The notes below the pieces were generated by a model. It was not told the DNA's origin and made no database searches. It saw nothing but the letters and a program-made list of their open reading frames with translations. Positions 49,714-62,746 of a DNA stretch of 64,000 nt are shown one piece after another; the first letter of the stretch is position 1; each line of letters opens with the position of its first letter. A program made the translations under genes and the position numbers. The stretch is from Hydractinia symbiolongicarpus (Eukaryota; Cnidaria; Hydrozoa; Anthoathecata; Hydractiniidae), in NCBI RefSeq assembly GCF_029227915.1, contig NC_079876.1:2296001-2360000 (forward strand), written 5' to 3'.

Positions 49714-51990
49714 AGACGCTGAATAAAAGAAGTTTAATCGCCGGCAAACGAAAACCCGCGATTTCCCGTATATCCCGGCTTGGCCCGTATAGTCAAAAGT
49801 ATACAAAGAAAGTACCCAGGGAGTAAACTCATTTCCCGAACGATTTTTTAAATTATTTTTTCACCACTAAAACGCATGAGACTTGTAGATTTCAAAAATG
49901 TTTTCATTTTTGATTAGACGCTGAATAAAAGAAGTTTAATCGCCGGCAAACGAAAACCCGCGATTTCCCGTAAATCCCGGGCGTGGCACGTATAGTCGAA
50001 TGTATACAAAGAAAGTACCCAGGGAGTAAACTCATTTCCCGAACGATTTTTTTAATTATTTTTTCACCACTAAAACGCATGAGACTTGTAGTTTTCAAAA
50101 ATGTTTTCATTTTTGATGAGATGCTGAATAAAAGAAGTTTAATCGCCGGCAAACGAAAACCCGCGATTTCCCGTAAATCCCGGCTTGGCCCGTATAGTCA
50201 AAAGTATACAAAGAAAGTACCCAGGGAGTAAACTCATTTCCCGAACGATTTTTTAAATTATTTTTCACCACTAAAACGCATAAGACTTGTAGTTTTCAAA
50301 AATGTTTTCATTTTTGATGAGACGCTGAATAAAAGAAGTTTAATCGCCGGCAAACGAAAACCCGCGATTTCCCGTAAATCCCGGGCTTGGCCGTATAGTC
50401 AAAAGTATACAAAGAAAGTACCCAGGGAGTAAACTCATTTCCCGAACGATTTTTTAAATCACTTTTTCACCACTAAAGCCCATGAGACTTGTAGTTTTTA
50501 AAAATGTTTTCATTTTTGATGAGACGCTGAATAAAAGAAGTTTAATCGCCGGCAAACGAAAACCCGCAATTTCCCGTAAACCCTGGACTCGGCCTGTTTA
50601 ATCAAAAGTATACAAAGAAAGTACCCAGGGAGTAAACTCATTTCCCGAACGATTTTTTAAATTATTTTTTCACCACTAAAACGCATGAGACTTGTAGTTT
50701 TCAAAAATGTTTTCATTTTTGATGAGACGCTGAATAAAAGAAGTTTAATCGCCGGCAAACGAAAACCCGCGACTTTTCCGTAAATCCCGGGCTTGGCCCG
50801 TATAGTCGAATGTATACAAAGAAAGTACCCTGTGAGTAAACTCATTTCCCGAACGATTTTTTAAATTATTTTTTCACCACTAAAACGCATGAGACTTGTA
50901 GTTTTCAAAAATGTTTTCATTTTTGTTGAGACGCTGAATGAAAGAAGTTTAATCGCCGGCAAACGAAAACCCGCGATTTCCCGTAAATCCCGGCTTGGCC
51001 CGTATAGTCAAAAGTATACAAAGAAAGTACCCAGGGAGTAAACTCATTTCCCGAACGATTTTTTGAATTATTTTTTTACCACTAAAGCCCATGAGACTTG
51101 TAGTTTTTACAAATGTTTTCATTTTTGATGAGACGCTGAATAAAGTAAGTTTAAACGCCGGCAAACGAAAACCCGCGACTTCCCGTAAATCCCGGGCTTG
51201 GCCCGTATAGTCGAATGTATACAAAGAAAGTACCCTGTGAGTAAACTCATTTCCCGAACGATTTTTTAAATTATTTTTTCACCACTAAAACGCATGAGAC
51301 TTGTAGTTTTCAAAAATGTTTTCATTTTTGATGAGACGCTGAATGAAAGAAGTTTAATCGCCGGCAAACGAAAACCCGCGATTTCCCGTAAATCCCGGCT
51401 TGGCCCGTATAGTCAAAAGTATACAAAGAAAGTACCCAGGAAGTAAACTTATTTCCCGAACGATTTTTTAATTATTTTTTCACCACTAAAACGCATAAGA
51501 CTTGTAGTTTTCAAAAATGTTTTCATTTTTGATGAGACGCTGAATAAAAGAAGTTTAATCGCCGGCAAACGAAAACCCGCGATTTCCCGTAAATCCCGGG
51601 CTTGGCCGTATAGTCAAAAGTATACAAAGAAAGTACCCAGGGAGTAAACTCATTTCCCGAACGATTTTTTAAATCACTTTTTCACCACTAAAACGCATGA
51701 GACTTGTAGTTTTTAAAAATGTTTTCATTTTTGATGAGACGCTGAATAAAAGAAGTTTAATCGCCGGCAAACGAAAACCTGCGATTTCCCGTAAATCCCG
51801 GACTCGGCCCGTACAGTCAAAAGTATACAAAGAAAGTACCCAGGGGGTAAACTCATTTCCCGAACGATTTTTTAAGTTATTATTTCACCACTAAAGCCCA
51901 TGAGACTTGTAGTTTTTAAAAATGTTTTCATTTTTGATGAGACGCTGAATAAAAGAAGTTTAATCGCCGGCAAACGAAAACCCGCAATTT

Positions 51991-54900
51991 CCCGTAAACC
52001 CTGGACTCGGCCTGTTTAATCAAAAGTATACAAAGAAAGTACCCAGGGAGTAAACTCATTTCCCGAACGATTTTTTAAATTATTTTTTCACCACTAAAAC
52101 GCATGAGACTTGTAGTTTTCAAAAATGTTTTCATTTTTGATGAGACGCTGAATAAAAGAAGTTTAATCGCCGGCAAACGAAAACCCGCCATTTCCCGTAA
52201 ACCCCGGACTCGGCCCGCATAGTCAAAAGTATACAAGGAAAGTACCCAGGGAGTAAACTCATTTCCCGAACGATTTTTTAAATTATTTTTTCACCACTAA
52301 AACACATGAGACTTGTAGTTTTCAAAAATGTTTTCATTTTTGATGAGACGCTGAATAAAAGAAGTTTAATCGCCGGCAAACGAAAACATGCGATTTCCCG
52401 TAAATCCCGGACTCGGCCCGTATAGTCAAAAGTATACAAAGAAAGTACCCAGGGTGTAAACTCATTTCCCGAACGATTTTTTAAATTATTATTTCACCAC
52501 TAAAGCCCATGAGACTTGTAGTTTTTATAAATGTTTTCATTTTTGATGAGACGCTGAATAAAAGAAGTTTAAACGCTGGCAAACGAAAACCCGCGACTTC
52601 CCGTAAATCCCGGGCTTGGCCCGTATAGTCAAATGTATACAAAGAAAGTACCCTGTGAGTAAACTAATTTCCCGAACGATTTTTTAAATTATTTTTTCAC
52701 CATTAAAACGCATGAGACTTGTAGTTTTCAAAAATGTTTTCATTTTTGATGAGACGCTGAATGAAAGAAGTTTAATCGCCGGCAAACGAAACCTGCGATT
52801 TCCCGTAAATCCCGGACTCGGCCCGTATAGTCAAAAGTATACAAAGAAAGTACCCAGGGGGTAAACTCATTTCCCGAACGATTTTTTAAATTATTATTTC
52901 ACCACTAAAGCCCATGAGACTTGTAGTTTTTAAAAATGTTTTCATTTTTGATGAGGCGCTGAATAAAAGATGTTTAATCGCCGGCAAAGGAAAACCCGCC
53001 ATTTCCCGTAAACCCCGGACTCGGCCCGCATAGTCAAAAGTATACAAGGAGAGTACCCAGGGAGTAAACTCATTTCCCGAACGATTTTTTAAATTGTTTT
53101 TTCACCACTAAAACGCATGAGACTTGTAGTTTTCAAAAATGTTTTCATTTTTGATGAGACGCTGAATAAAAGAAGTTTAATCGCCGGCAAACGAAAACCT
53201 GCGATTTCCCGTAAATCCCGGACTCAGCCCGTATAGTCAAAAGTATACAAAGAAAGTACCCAGGGAGTAAACGCATTTCCTGAACGATTTTTTAAATTAT
53301 TTTTTTACCACTAAAACGCATGAGACTTGTAGTTTTCAGGAATGTTTTCATTTTTGATGAGACGATTAATGAAAGTGGTTTACTCGCCGGCAAACGAAAA
53401 CCCGCGATTTTCCGTAAATCCTGGGCTTGGCCGGTACAGTCGAATGTATACAAAGAAAGACCCTGTGAGTAAACTCATTTCCAAAACGATTTTTTAAATT
53501 ATCTTTTCACCACTAAAACGCATGAGACTTGTAGTTTTCAAAAATGTTTTCATTTTTGATGAGACGCTGAATAAAAGAAGTTTAATCGCCGGCAAACGAA
53601 AACCCGTTATTTCCCGTAAACCCCGGACTCGGCCCGTATAGTCAAAAGTATACAAAGAAAGTACCCAAGGAGTAAACTCATTTCCCGAACGATTTTTTAA
53701 ATTATTTTTTTCACCACTAAAACGCATGAGACTTGTAGTTTTCAAAATTGTTTTCATTTTTGATGAGACGGTTAATGAAAGAAGTTTAATCGCCGGCAAA
53801 CGAAAACCCGCGATTTCCCATAAATCCCGGGCTTGGCCCGTATAGTCGAATGTATACAAAGAAAGTACCCTGTGAGTAAACTCATTCCCCGAACGATTTT
53901 TTAAATTATCTTTTCACCACTAAAACGCATGAGACTTGTAGTTTTCAGAAATGTTTTCCTTTTTGATGAGACGCTGAATAAAAGAAGTTTTTATCGCCGG
54001 CAACCGAAAACCCGCGACTTCCCGTAAATCCCGGACTCGGCCCGTATAGTCAAAAGTATACAAAGAAAGTACCCAAGAAGTAAACTCATTTCCCGAACGA
54101 TTTTTTAAATTATTTTTTCACCACTAAAACGCATGAGACTTGTAGTTTTTGAAAATGTTTTCATTTTTGATGAGACGCTCAATAAAAGAAGTTTAATCGC
54201 CGGCAAACGAAAACCCGCGATTTCCCGTAAATCCCGGCTTGGCCCGTATAGTCAAAAGTATACAAAGAAAGTACCCAGGGAGTAAACTCATTTCCCGAAC
54301 GATTTTTTAAATTATTTTTTCACCACTAAAACGCATGAGACTTGTAGTTTTCAGAAATGTTTTCATTTTTGATGAGACGCTTAATGAAAGTGGTTTAATC
54401 GCCGGCACACGAAAACCCGCCATTTCCCGTAAACCCCGGACTCGGCCCGTATAGTCAAAAGTCTACAAAGAAAGTACCCAAGGAGTAAACTCATTTCCCG
54501 AACGATTTTTTAAATTATTTTTTCACCACTAAAACGCATGAGACTTGTAGTTTTGAAAAATGTTTTCATTTTTGATGAGACGGGTAATAAAAGAAGTTTA
54601 ATCGCCGGCAAACGAAAACCCGCGATTTCCCGTAAATCCCGGGCTTGGCCCGTATAGTCGAATGTATACAAAGAAAGTACCCTGTGAGTAAACTCATTTC
54701 CCGAACGATTTTTTAAATTATCTTTTCACCACTAAAACGCATGAGACTTGTAGTTTTCAGAAATGTTTTCATTTTTGATGAGACGCTGAATAAAAGAAGT
54801 TTTTATCGCCGGCAAACGAAAACCCGCGACTTCCCGTAAATCCCGGACTCGGCCCGTATAGTCAAAAGTATACAAAGAAAGTACCCAAGGAGTAAACTCA

Positions 54901-56250
54901 TTTCCCGAACGATTTTTTAAATTATTTTTTCACCACTAAAACGCATGAGACTTGTAGTTTTTAAAAATGTTTTCATTTTTGATGAGACGCTGAATAAAAG
55001 AAGTTTAATCGCCGGCAAACGAAAACCCGCGATTTCCCGTAAATCCCGGCTTGGCCCGTATAGTCAAAAGTATACAAAGAAAGTACCCAGGGAGTAAACT
55101 CATTTCCCGAACGATTTTTTAAATTATTTTTTCACCACTAAAACGCATAAGACTTGTAGTTTTCAAAAATGTTTTCATTTTTGATGAGACGCTGAATAAA
55201 AGAAGTTTAATCGCCGGCAAACGAAAACCCGCGATTTCCCGTAAATCCCGGGCTTGGCCGTATAGTCAAAAGTATACAAAGAAAGTACCCAGGGAGTAAA
55301 CTCATTTCCCGAACGATTTTTTAAATCACTTTTTCACCACTAAAGCCCATGAGACTTGTAGTTTTTAAAAATGTTTTCATTTTTGATGAGACGCTGAATA
55401 AAAGAAGTTTAATCGCCGGCAAACGAAAACCCGCAATATCCCGTAAACCCTGGACTCGGCCCGTATAGTCGAATGTATACAAAGAAAGTACCCTGTGAGT
55501 AAACTCATTTCCCGAACGATTTTTTAAATTATCTTTTCACCACTAAAACGCATGAGACTTGTAGTTTTCAGAAATGTTTTCATTTTTGATGAGACGCTGA
55601 ATAAAAGACGTTTTTATCGCCGGCAAACGAAAACCCGCGACTTCCCGTAAATCCCGGACTCGGCCCGTATAGTCAAAAGTATACAAAGAAAGTACCCAAG
55701 GAGTAAACTCATTTCCCGAACGATTTTTTAAATTATTTTTTCACCACTAAAACGCATGAGACTTGTAGTTTTTAAAAATGTTTTCATTTTTGATGAGACG
55801 CTGAATAAAAGAAGTTTAATCGCCGGCAAACGAAAACCTGCGATTTCCCGTAAATCCCGGCTTGGCCCGTATAGTCAAAAGTATACAAAGAAAGTACCCA
55901 GGGAGTAAACCCATTTCCCGAACGATTTTTTAAATTATTTTTTCACCACTAAAACGCATAAGACTTGTAGTTTTCAAAAATGTTTTCATTTTTGATGAGA
56001 CGCTGAATAAAAGAAGTTTAATCGCCGGCAAACGAAAACCCGCGATTTTCCGTAAATCCCGGGCTTGGCCGTATAGTCAAAAGTATACAAAGAAAGTACC
56101 CAGGGAGTAAACTCATTTCCCGAACGATTTTTTAAATCACTTTTTCACCACTAAAGCCCATGAGACTTGTAGTTTTTAAAAATGTTTTCATTTTTGATGA
56201 GACGCTGAATAAAAGAAGTTTAATCGCCGGCAAACGAAAACCCGCAATTT
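51991..56250 (+). repeat. Long higher-order repeat unit, copy 1 (about 4.26 kb)
   Basis: The unit starts at CCCGTAAACCCTGGACTCGG with CTGTTTAATC. 51991 to about 53275 matches 56251 to about 57535 (offset 4260), about 53280-54410 matches about 57745-58870 (offset 4464), and the GTCAAAAGTCTAC marker at 54456 has its partner at 59123 (offset 4667). Each step in offset is one extra monomer in the second copy. The remainder, about 54.5-56.2 kb, is internally repetitive with 4-mer spacing. Confidence 0.8.
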
Positions 56251-59200
56251 CCCGTAAACCCTGGACTCGGCCTGTTTAATCAAAAGTATACAAAGAAAGT
56301 ACCCAGGGAGTAAACTCATTTCCCGAACGATTTTTTAAATTATTTTTTCACCACTAAAACGCATGAGACTTGTAGTTTTCAAAAATGTTTTCATTTTTGA
56401 TGAGACGCTGAATAAAAGAAGTTTAATCGCCGGCAAACGAAAACCCGCCATTTCCCGTAAACCCCGGACTCGGCCCGCATAGTCAAAAGTATACAAGGAA
56501 AGTACCCAGGGAGTAAACTCATTTCCCGAACGATTTTTTAAATTATTTTTTCACCACTAAAACACATGAGACTTGTAGTTTTCAAAAATGTTTTCATTTT
56601 TGATGAGACGCTGAATAAAAGAAGTTTAATCGCCGGCAAACGAAAACATGCGATTTCCCGTAAATCCCGGACTCGGCCCGTATAGTCAAAAGTATACAAA
56701 GAAAGTACCCAGGGTGTAAACTCATTTCCCGAACGATTTTTTAAATTATTATTTCACCACTAAAGCCCATGAGACTTGTAGTTTTTATAAATGTTTTCAT
56801 TTTTGATGAGACGCTGAATAAAAGAAGTTTAAACGCCGGCAAACGAAAACCCGCGACTTCCCGTAAATCCCGGGCTTGGCCCGTATAGTCAAATGTATAC
56901 AAAGAAAGTACCCTGTGAGTAAACTCATTTCCCGAACGATTTTTTAAATTATTTTTTCACCATTAAAACGCATGAGACTTGTAGTTTTCAAAAATGTTTT
57001 CATTTTTGATGAGACGCTGAATGAAAGAAGTTTAATCGCCGGCAAACGAAACCTGCGATTTCCCGTAAATCCCGGACTCGGCCCGTATAGTCAAAAGTAT
57101 ACAAAGAAAGTACCCAGGGGGTAAACTCATTTCCCGAACGATTTTTTAAATTATTATTTCACCACTAAAGCCCATGAGACTTGTAGTTTTTAAAAATGTT
57201 TTCATTTTTGATGAGGCGCTGAATAAAAGAAGTTTAATCGCCGGCAAACGAAAACCCGCCATTTCCCGTAAACCCCGGACTCGGCCCGCATAGTCAAAAG
57301 TATACAAAGAGAGTACCCAGGGAGTAAACTCATTTCCCGAACGATTTTTTAAATTATTTTTTCACCACTAAAACGCATGAGACTTGTAGTTTTCAAAAAT
57401 GTTTTCATTTTTGATGAGACGCTGAATAAAAGAAGTTTAATCGCCGGCAAACGAAAACCTGCGATTTCCCGTAAATCCCGGACTCGGCCCGTATAGTCAA
57501 AAGTATACAAAGAAAGTACCCAGGGTGTAAACTCATTTCCCGAACGATTTTTTAAATTATTATTTCACCACTAAAGCCCATGAGACTTGTAGTTTTTAAA
57601 AATGTTATCATTTTCGATGAGACGCTGAATAAAAGAAGTTTAAACGCCGGCAAACGAAAACCCGCGACTTCCCGTAAATCCCGGACTCGGCCCGTATAGT
57701 CAAAAGTATACAAAGAAAGTACCCAGGGAGTAAACGCATTTCCTGAACGATTTTTTAAATTATTTTTTCACCACTAAAACGCATGAGACTTGTAGTTTTC
57801 AGGAATGTTTTCATTTTTGATGAGACGATTATTGAAAGTGGTTTACTCGCCGGCAAACGAAAACCCGCGATTTTCCGTAAATCCTGGGCTTGGCCGGTAC
57901 AGTCGAATGTATACAAAGAAAGTACCCTGTGAGTAAACTCATTTCCAAAACGATTTTTTAAATTATCTTTTCACCACTAAAACGCATGAGACTTGTAGTT
58001 TTCAAAAATGTTTTCATTTTTGATGAGACGCTGAATAAAAGAAGTTTAATCGCCGGCAAACGAAAACCCGTTATTTCCCGTAAACCCCGGACTCGGCCCG
58101 TATAGTCAAAAGTATACAAAGAAAGTACCCAAGGAGTAAACTCATTTCCCGAACGATTTTTTAAATTATTTTTTTCACCACTAAAACGCATGAGACTTGT
58201 AGTTTTCAAAATTGTTTTCATTTTTGATGAGACGGTTAATGAAAGAAGTTTAATCGCCGGCAAACGAAAACCCGCGATTTCCCATAAATCCCGGGCTTGG
58301 CCCGTATAGTCGAATGTATACAAAGAAAGTACCCTGTGAGTAAACTCATTCCCCGAACGATTTTTTAAATTATCTTTTCACCACTAAAACGCATGAGACT
58401 TGTAGTTTTCAGAAATGTTTTCCTTTTTGATGAGACGCTGAATAAAAGAAGTTTTTATCGCCGGCAACCGAAAACCCGCGACTTCCCGTAAATCCCGGAC
58501 TCGGCCCGTATAGTCAAAAGTATACAAAGAAAGTACCCAAGAAGTAAACTCATTTCCCGAACGATTTTTTAAATTATTTTTTCACCACTAAAACGCATGA
58601 GACTTGTAGTTTTTGAAAATGTTTTCATTTTTGATGAGACGCTCAATAAAAGAAGTTTAATCGCCGCCAAACGAAAACCCGCGATTTCCCGTAAATCCCG
58701 GCTTGGCCCGTATAGTCAAAAGTATACAAAGAAAGTACCCAGGGAGTAAACTCATTTCCCGAACGATTTTTTAAATTATTTTTTCACCACTAAAACGCAT
58801 GAGACTTGTAGTTTTCAGAAATGTTTTCATTTTTGATGAGACGCTTAATGAAAGTGGTTTAATCGCCGGCACACGAAAACCCGCGATTTCCCGGAAATCC
58901 CGGGCTTGGCCGGTATAGTCGAATGTATACAAAGAAAGTACCCTGTGAGTAAACTCATTTCCAAAACGATTTTTTAAATTATCTTTTCACCACTAAAACG
59001 CATAAGACTTGTAGTTTTCAAAAATGTTTTCATTTTTGATGAGACGCTGAATAAAAGAAGTTTAATCGCCGGCAAACGAAAACCCGCCATTTCCCGTAAA
59101 CCCCGGACTCGGCCCGTATAGTCAAAAGTCTACAAAGAAAGTACCCAAGGAGTAAACTCATTTCCCGAACGATTTTTTAAATTATTTTTTCACCACTAAA

Positions 59201-59498
59201 ACGCATGAGACTTGTAGTTTTGAAAAATGTTTTCATTTTTGATGAGACGGGTAATAAAAGAAGTTTAATCGCCGGCAAACGAAAACCCGCGATTTCCCGT
59301 AAATCCCGGGCTTGGCCCGTATAGTCGAATGTATACAAAGAAAGTACCCTGTGAGTAAACTCATTTCCCGAACGATTTTTAAATTATCTTTTCACCACTA
59401 AAACGCATGAGACTTGTAGTTTTCAGAAATGTTTTCATTTTTGATGAGACGCTGAATAAAAGAAGTTTTTATCGCCGGCAAACGAAAACCCGCAATTT
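56251..59498 (+). repeat. Long higher-order repeat unit, copy 2 (3248 bp, 16-mer)
   Basis: This is a direct tandem neighbour of 59499-62746, nearly identical at a constant offset of 3248 bp. Differences noticed are at 56453, 58397, 58664 and 58891 against their partners. Private markers shared are GTTATCATTTTCGATGAG, CAGGAATG, GACGATTATTG and CCCGTTATTTCCC. Confidence 0.88.
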
Positions 59499-62400
59499 CC
59501 CGTAAACCCTGGACTCGGCCTGTTTAATCAAAAGTATACAAAGAAAGTACCCAGGGAGTAAACTCATTTCCCGAACGATTTTTTAAATTATTTTTTCACC
59601 ACTAAAACGCATGAGACTTGTAGTTTTCAAAAATGTTTTCATTTTTGATGAGACGCTGAATAAAAGAAGTTTAATCGCCGGCAAACGAAAACCCGCCATT
59701 TCCAGTAAACCCCGGACTCGGCCCGCATAGTCAAAAGTATACAAGGAAAGTACCCAGGGAGTAAACTCATTTCCCGAACGATTTTTTAAATTATTTTTTC
59801 ACCACTAAAACACATGAGACTTGTAGTTTTCAAAAATGTTTTCATTTTTGATGAGACGCTGAATAAAAGAAGTTTAATCGCCGGCAAACGAAAACATGCG
59901 ATTTCCCGTAAATCCCGGACTCGGCCCGTATAGTCAAAAGTATACAAAGAAAGTACCCAGGGTGTAAACTCATTTCCCGAACGATTTTTTAAATTATTAT
60001 TTCACCACTAAAGCCCATGAGACTTGTAGTTTTTATAAATGTTTTCATTTTTGATGAGACGCTGAATAAAAGAAGTTTAAACGCCGGCAAACGAAAACCC
60101 GCGACTTCCCGTAAATCCCGGGCTTGGCCCGTATAGTCAAATGTATACAAAGAAAGTACCCTGTGAGTAAACTCATTTCCCGAACGATTTTTTAAATTAT
60201 TTTTTCACCATTAAAACGCATGAGACTTGTAGTTTTCAAAAATGTTTTCATTTTTGATGAGACGCTGAATGAAAGAAGTTTAATCGCCGGCAAACGAAAC
60301 CTGCGATTTCCCGTAAATCCCGGACTCGGCCCGTATAGTCAAAAGTATACAAAGAAAGTACCCAGGGGGTAAACTCATTTCCCGAACGATTTTTTAAATT
60401 ATTATTTCACCACTAAAGCCCATGAGACTTGTAGTTTTTAAAAATGTTTTCATTTTTGATGAGGCGCTGAATAAAAGAAGTTTAATCGCCGGCAAACGAA
60501 AACCCGCCATTTCCCGTAAACCCCGGACTCGGCCCGCATAGTCAAAAGTATACAAAGAGAGTACCCAGGGAGTAAACTCATTTCCCGAACGATTTTTTAA
60601 ATTATTTTTTCACCACTAAAACGCATGAGACTTGTAGTTTTCAAAAATGTTTTCATTTTTGATGAGACGCTGAATAAAAGAAGTTTAATCGCCGGCAAAC
60701 GAAAACCTGCGATTTCCCGTAAATCCCGGACTCGGCCCGTATAGTCAAAAGTATACAAAGAAAGTACCCAGGGTGTAAACTCATTTCCCGAACGATTTTT
60801 TAAATTATTATTTCACCACTAAAGCCCATGAGACTTGTAGTTTTTAAAAATGTTATCATTTTCGATGAGACGCTGAATAAAAGAAGTTTAAACGCCGGCA
60901 AACGAAAACCCGCGACTTCCCGTAAATCCCGGACTCGGCCCGTATAGTCAAAAGTATACAAAGAAAGTACCCAGGGAGTAAACGCATTTCCTGAACGATT
61001 TTTTAAATTATTTTTTCACCACTAAAACGCATGAGACTTGTAGTTTTCAGGAATGTTTTCATTTTTGATGAGACGATTATTGAAAGTGGTTTACTCGCCG
61101 GCAAACGAAAACCCGCGATTTTCCGTAAATCCTGGGCTTGGCCGGTACAGTCGAATGTATACAAAGAAAGTACCCTGTGAGTAAACTCATTTCCAAAACG
61201 ATTTTTTAAATTATCTTTTCACCACTAAAACGCATGAGACTTGTAGTTTTCAAAAATGTTTTCATTTTTGATGAGACGCTGAATAAAAGAAGTTTAATCG
61301 CCGGCAAACGAAAACCCGTTATTTCCCGTAAACCCCGGACTCGGCCCGTATAGTCAAAAGTATACAAAGAAAGTACCCAAGGAGTAAACTCATTTCCCGA
61401 ACGATTTTTTAAATTATTTTTTTCACCACTAAAACGCATGAGACTTGTAGTTTTCAAAATTGTTTTCATTTTTGATGAGACGGTTAATGAAAGAAGTTTA
61501 ATCGCCGGCAAACGAAAACCCGCGATTTCCCATAAATCCCGGGCTTGGCCCGTATAGTCGAATGTATACAAAGAAAGTACCCTGTGAGTAAACTCATTCC
61601 CCGAACGATTTTTTAAATTATCTTTTCACCACTAAAACGCATGAGAGTTGTAGTTTTCAGAAATGTTTTCCTTTTTGATGAGACGCTGAATAAAAGAAGT
61701 TTTTATCGCCGGCAACCGAAAACCCGCGACTTCCCGTAAATCCCGGACTCGGCCCGTATAGTCAAAAGTATACAAAGAAAGTACCCAAGAAGTAAACTCA
61801 TTTCCCGAACGATTTTTTAAATTATTTTTTCACCACTAAAACGCATGAGACTTGTAGTTTTTGAAAATGTTTTCATTTTTGATGAGACGCTCAATAAAAG
61901 AAGTTTAATCGCCGGCAAACGAAAACCCGCGATTTCCCGTAAATCCCGGCTTGGCCCGTATAGTCAAAAGTATACAAAGAAAGTACCCAGGGAGTAAACT
62001 CATTTCCCGAACGATTTTTTAAATTATTTTTTCACCACTAAAACGCATGAGACTTGTAGTTTTCAGAAATGTTTTCATTTTTGATGAGACGCTTAATGAA
62101 AGTGGTTTAATCGCCGGCACACGAAAACCCGCGATTTCCCGTAAATCCCGGGCTTGGCCGGTATAGTCGAATGTATACAAAGAAAGTACCCTGTGAGTAA
62201 ACTCATTTCCAAAACGATTTTTTAAATTATCTTTTCACCACTAAAACGCATAAGACTTGTAGTTTTCAAAAATGTTTTCATTTTTGATGAGACGCTGAAT
62301 AAAAGAAGTTTAATCGCCGGCAAACGAAAACCCGCCATTTCCCGTAAACCCCGGACTCGGCCCGTATAGTCAAAAGTCTACAAAGAAAGTACCCAAGGAG

Positions 62401-62746
62401 TAAACTCATTTCCCGAACGATTTTTTAAATTATTTTTTCACCACTAAAACGCATGAGACTTGTAGTTTTGAAAAATGTTTTCATTTTTGATGAGACGGGT
62501 AATAAAAGAAGTTTAATCGCCGGCAAACGAAAACCCGCGATTTCCCGTAAATCCCGGGCTTGGCCCGTATAGTCGAATGTATACAAAGAAAGTACCCTGT
62601 GAGTAAACTCATTTCCCGAACGATTTTTAAATTATCTTTTCACCACTAAAACGCATGAGACTTGTAGTTTTCAGAAATGTTTTCATTTTTGATGAGACGC
62701 TGAATAAAAGAAGTTTTTATCGCCGGCAAACGAAAACCCGCGACTT
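59499..62746 (+). repeat. Long higher-order repeat unit, copy 3 (3248 bp, 16-mer)
   Basis: This is the second member of the 3248-bp tandem pair. The junction with copy 2 is a hybrid monomer (about 59380-59580). Its left part has GAAGTTTTTATCGCC of one subfamily, and its right part has CCCGCAATTTCCC and CTGTTTAATC of another, with the switch inside about 59470-59492. Confidence 0.88.

Larger units (their letters stand above)
47125..52113 (+). repeat. Duplicated 1.36-kb satellite segment flanking LINE copy 3 (offset 3627 bp)
   Basis: 47125-48486 matches 50752-52113. Shared private markers are GCGACTTTTCCG, TTTTTGTTGAGACG, GCTGAATGAAAG, TTTTTTGAATTATT, GGAAGTAAAC and CCCGTACAGTC. LINE copy 3 lies between the two copies and is in neither. 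Confidence 0.85.

Noticed and set aside
17143-61571. Repeated 71-, 96- and 121-codon ORFs in blocks B and C
   Set aside because: Same reason: monomer phase images, overlapping on opposite strands, identical only where the DNA itself is duplicated.
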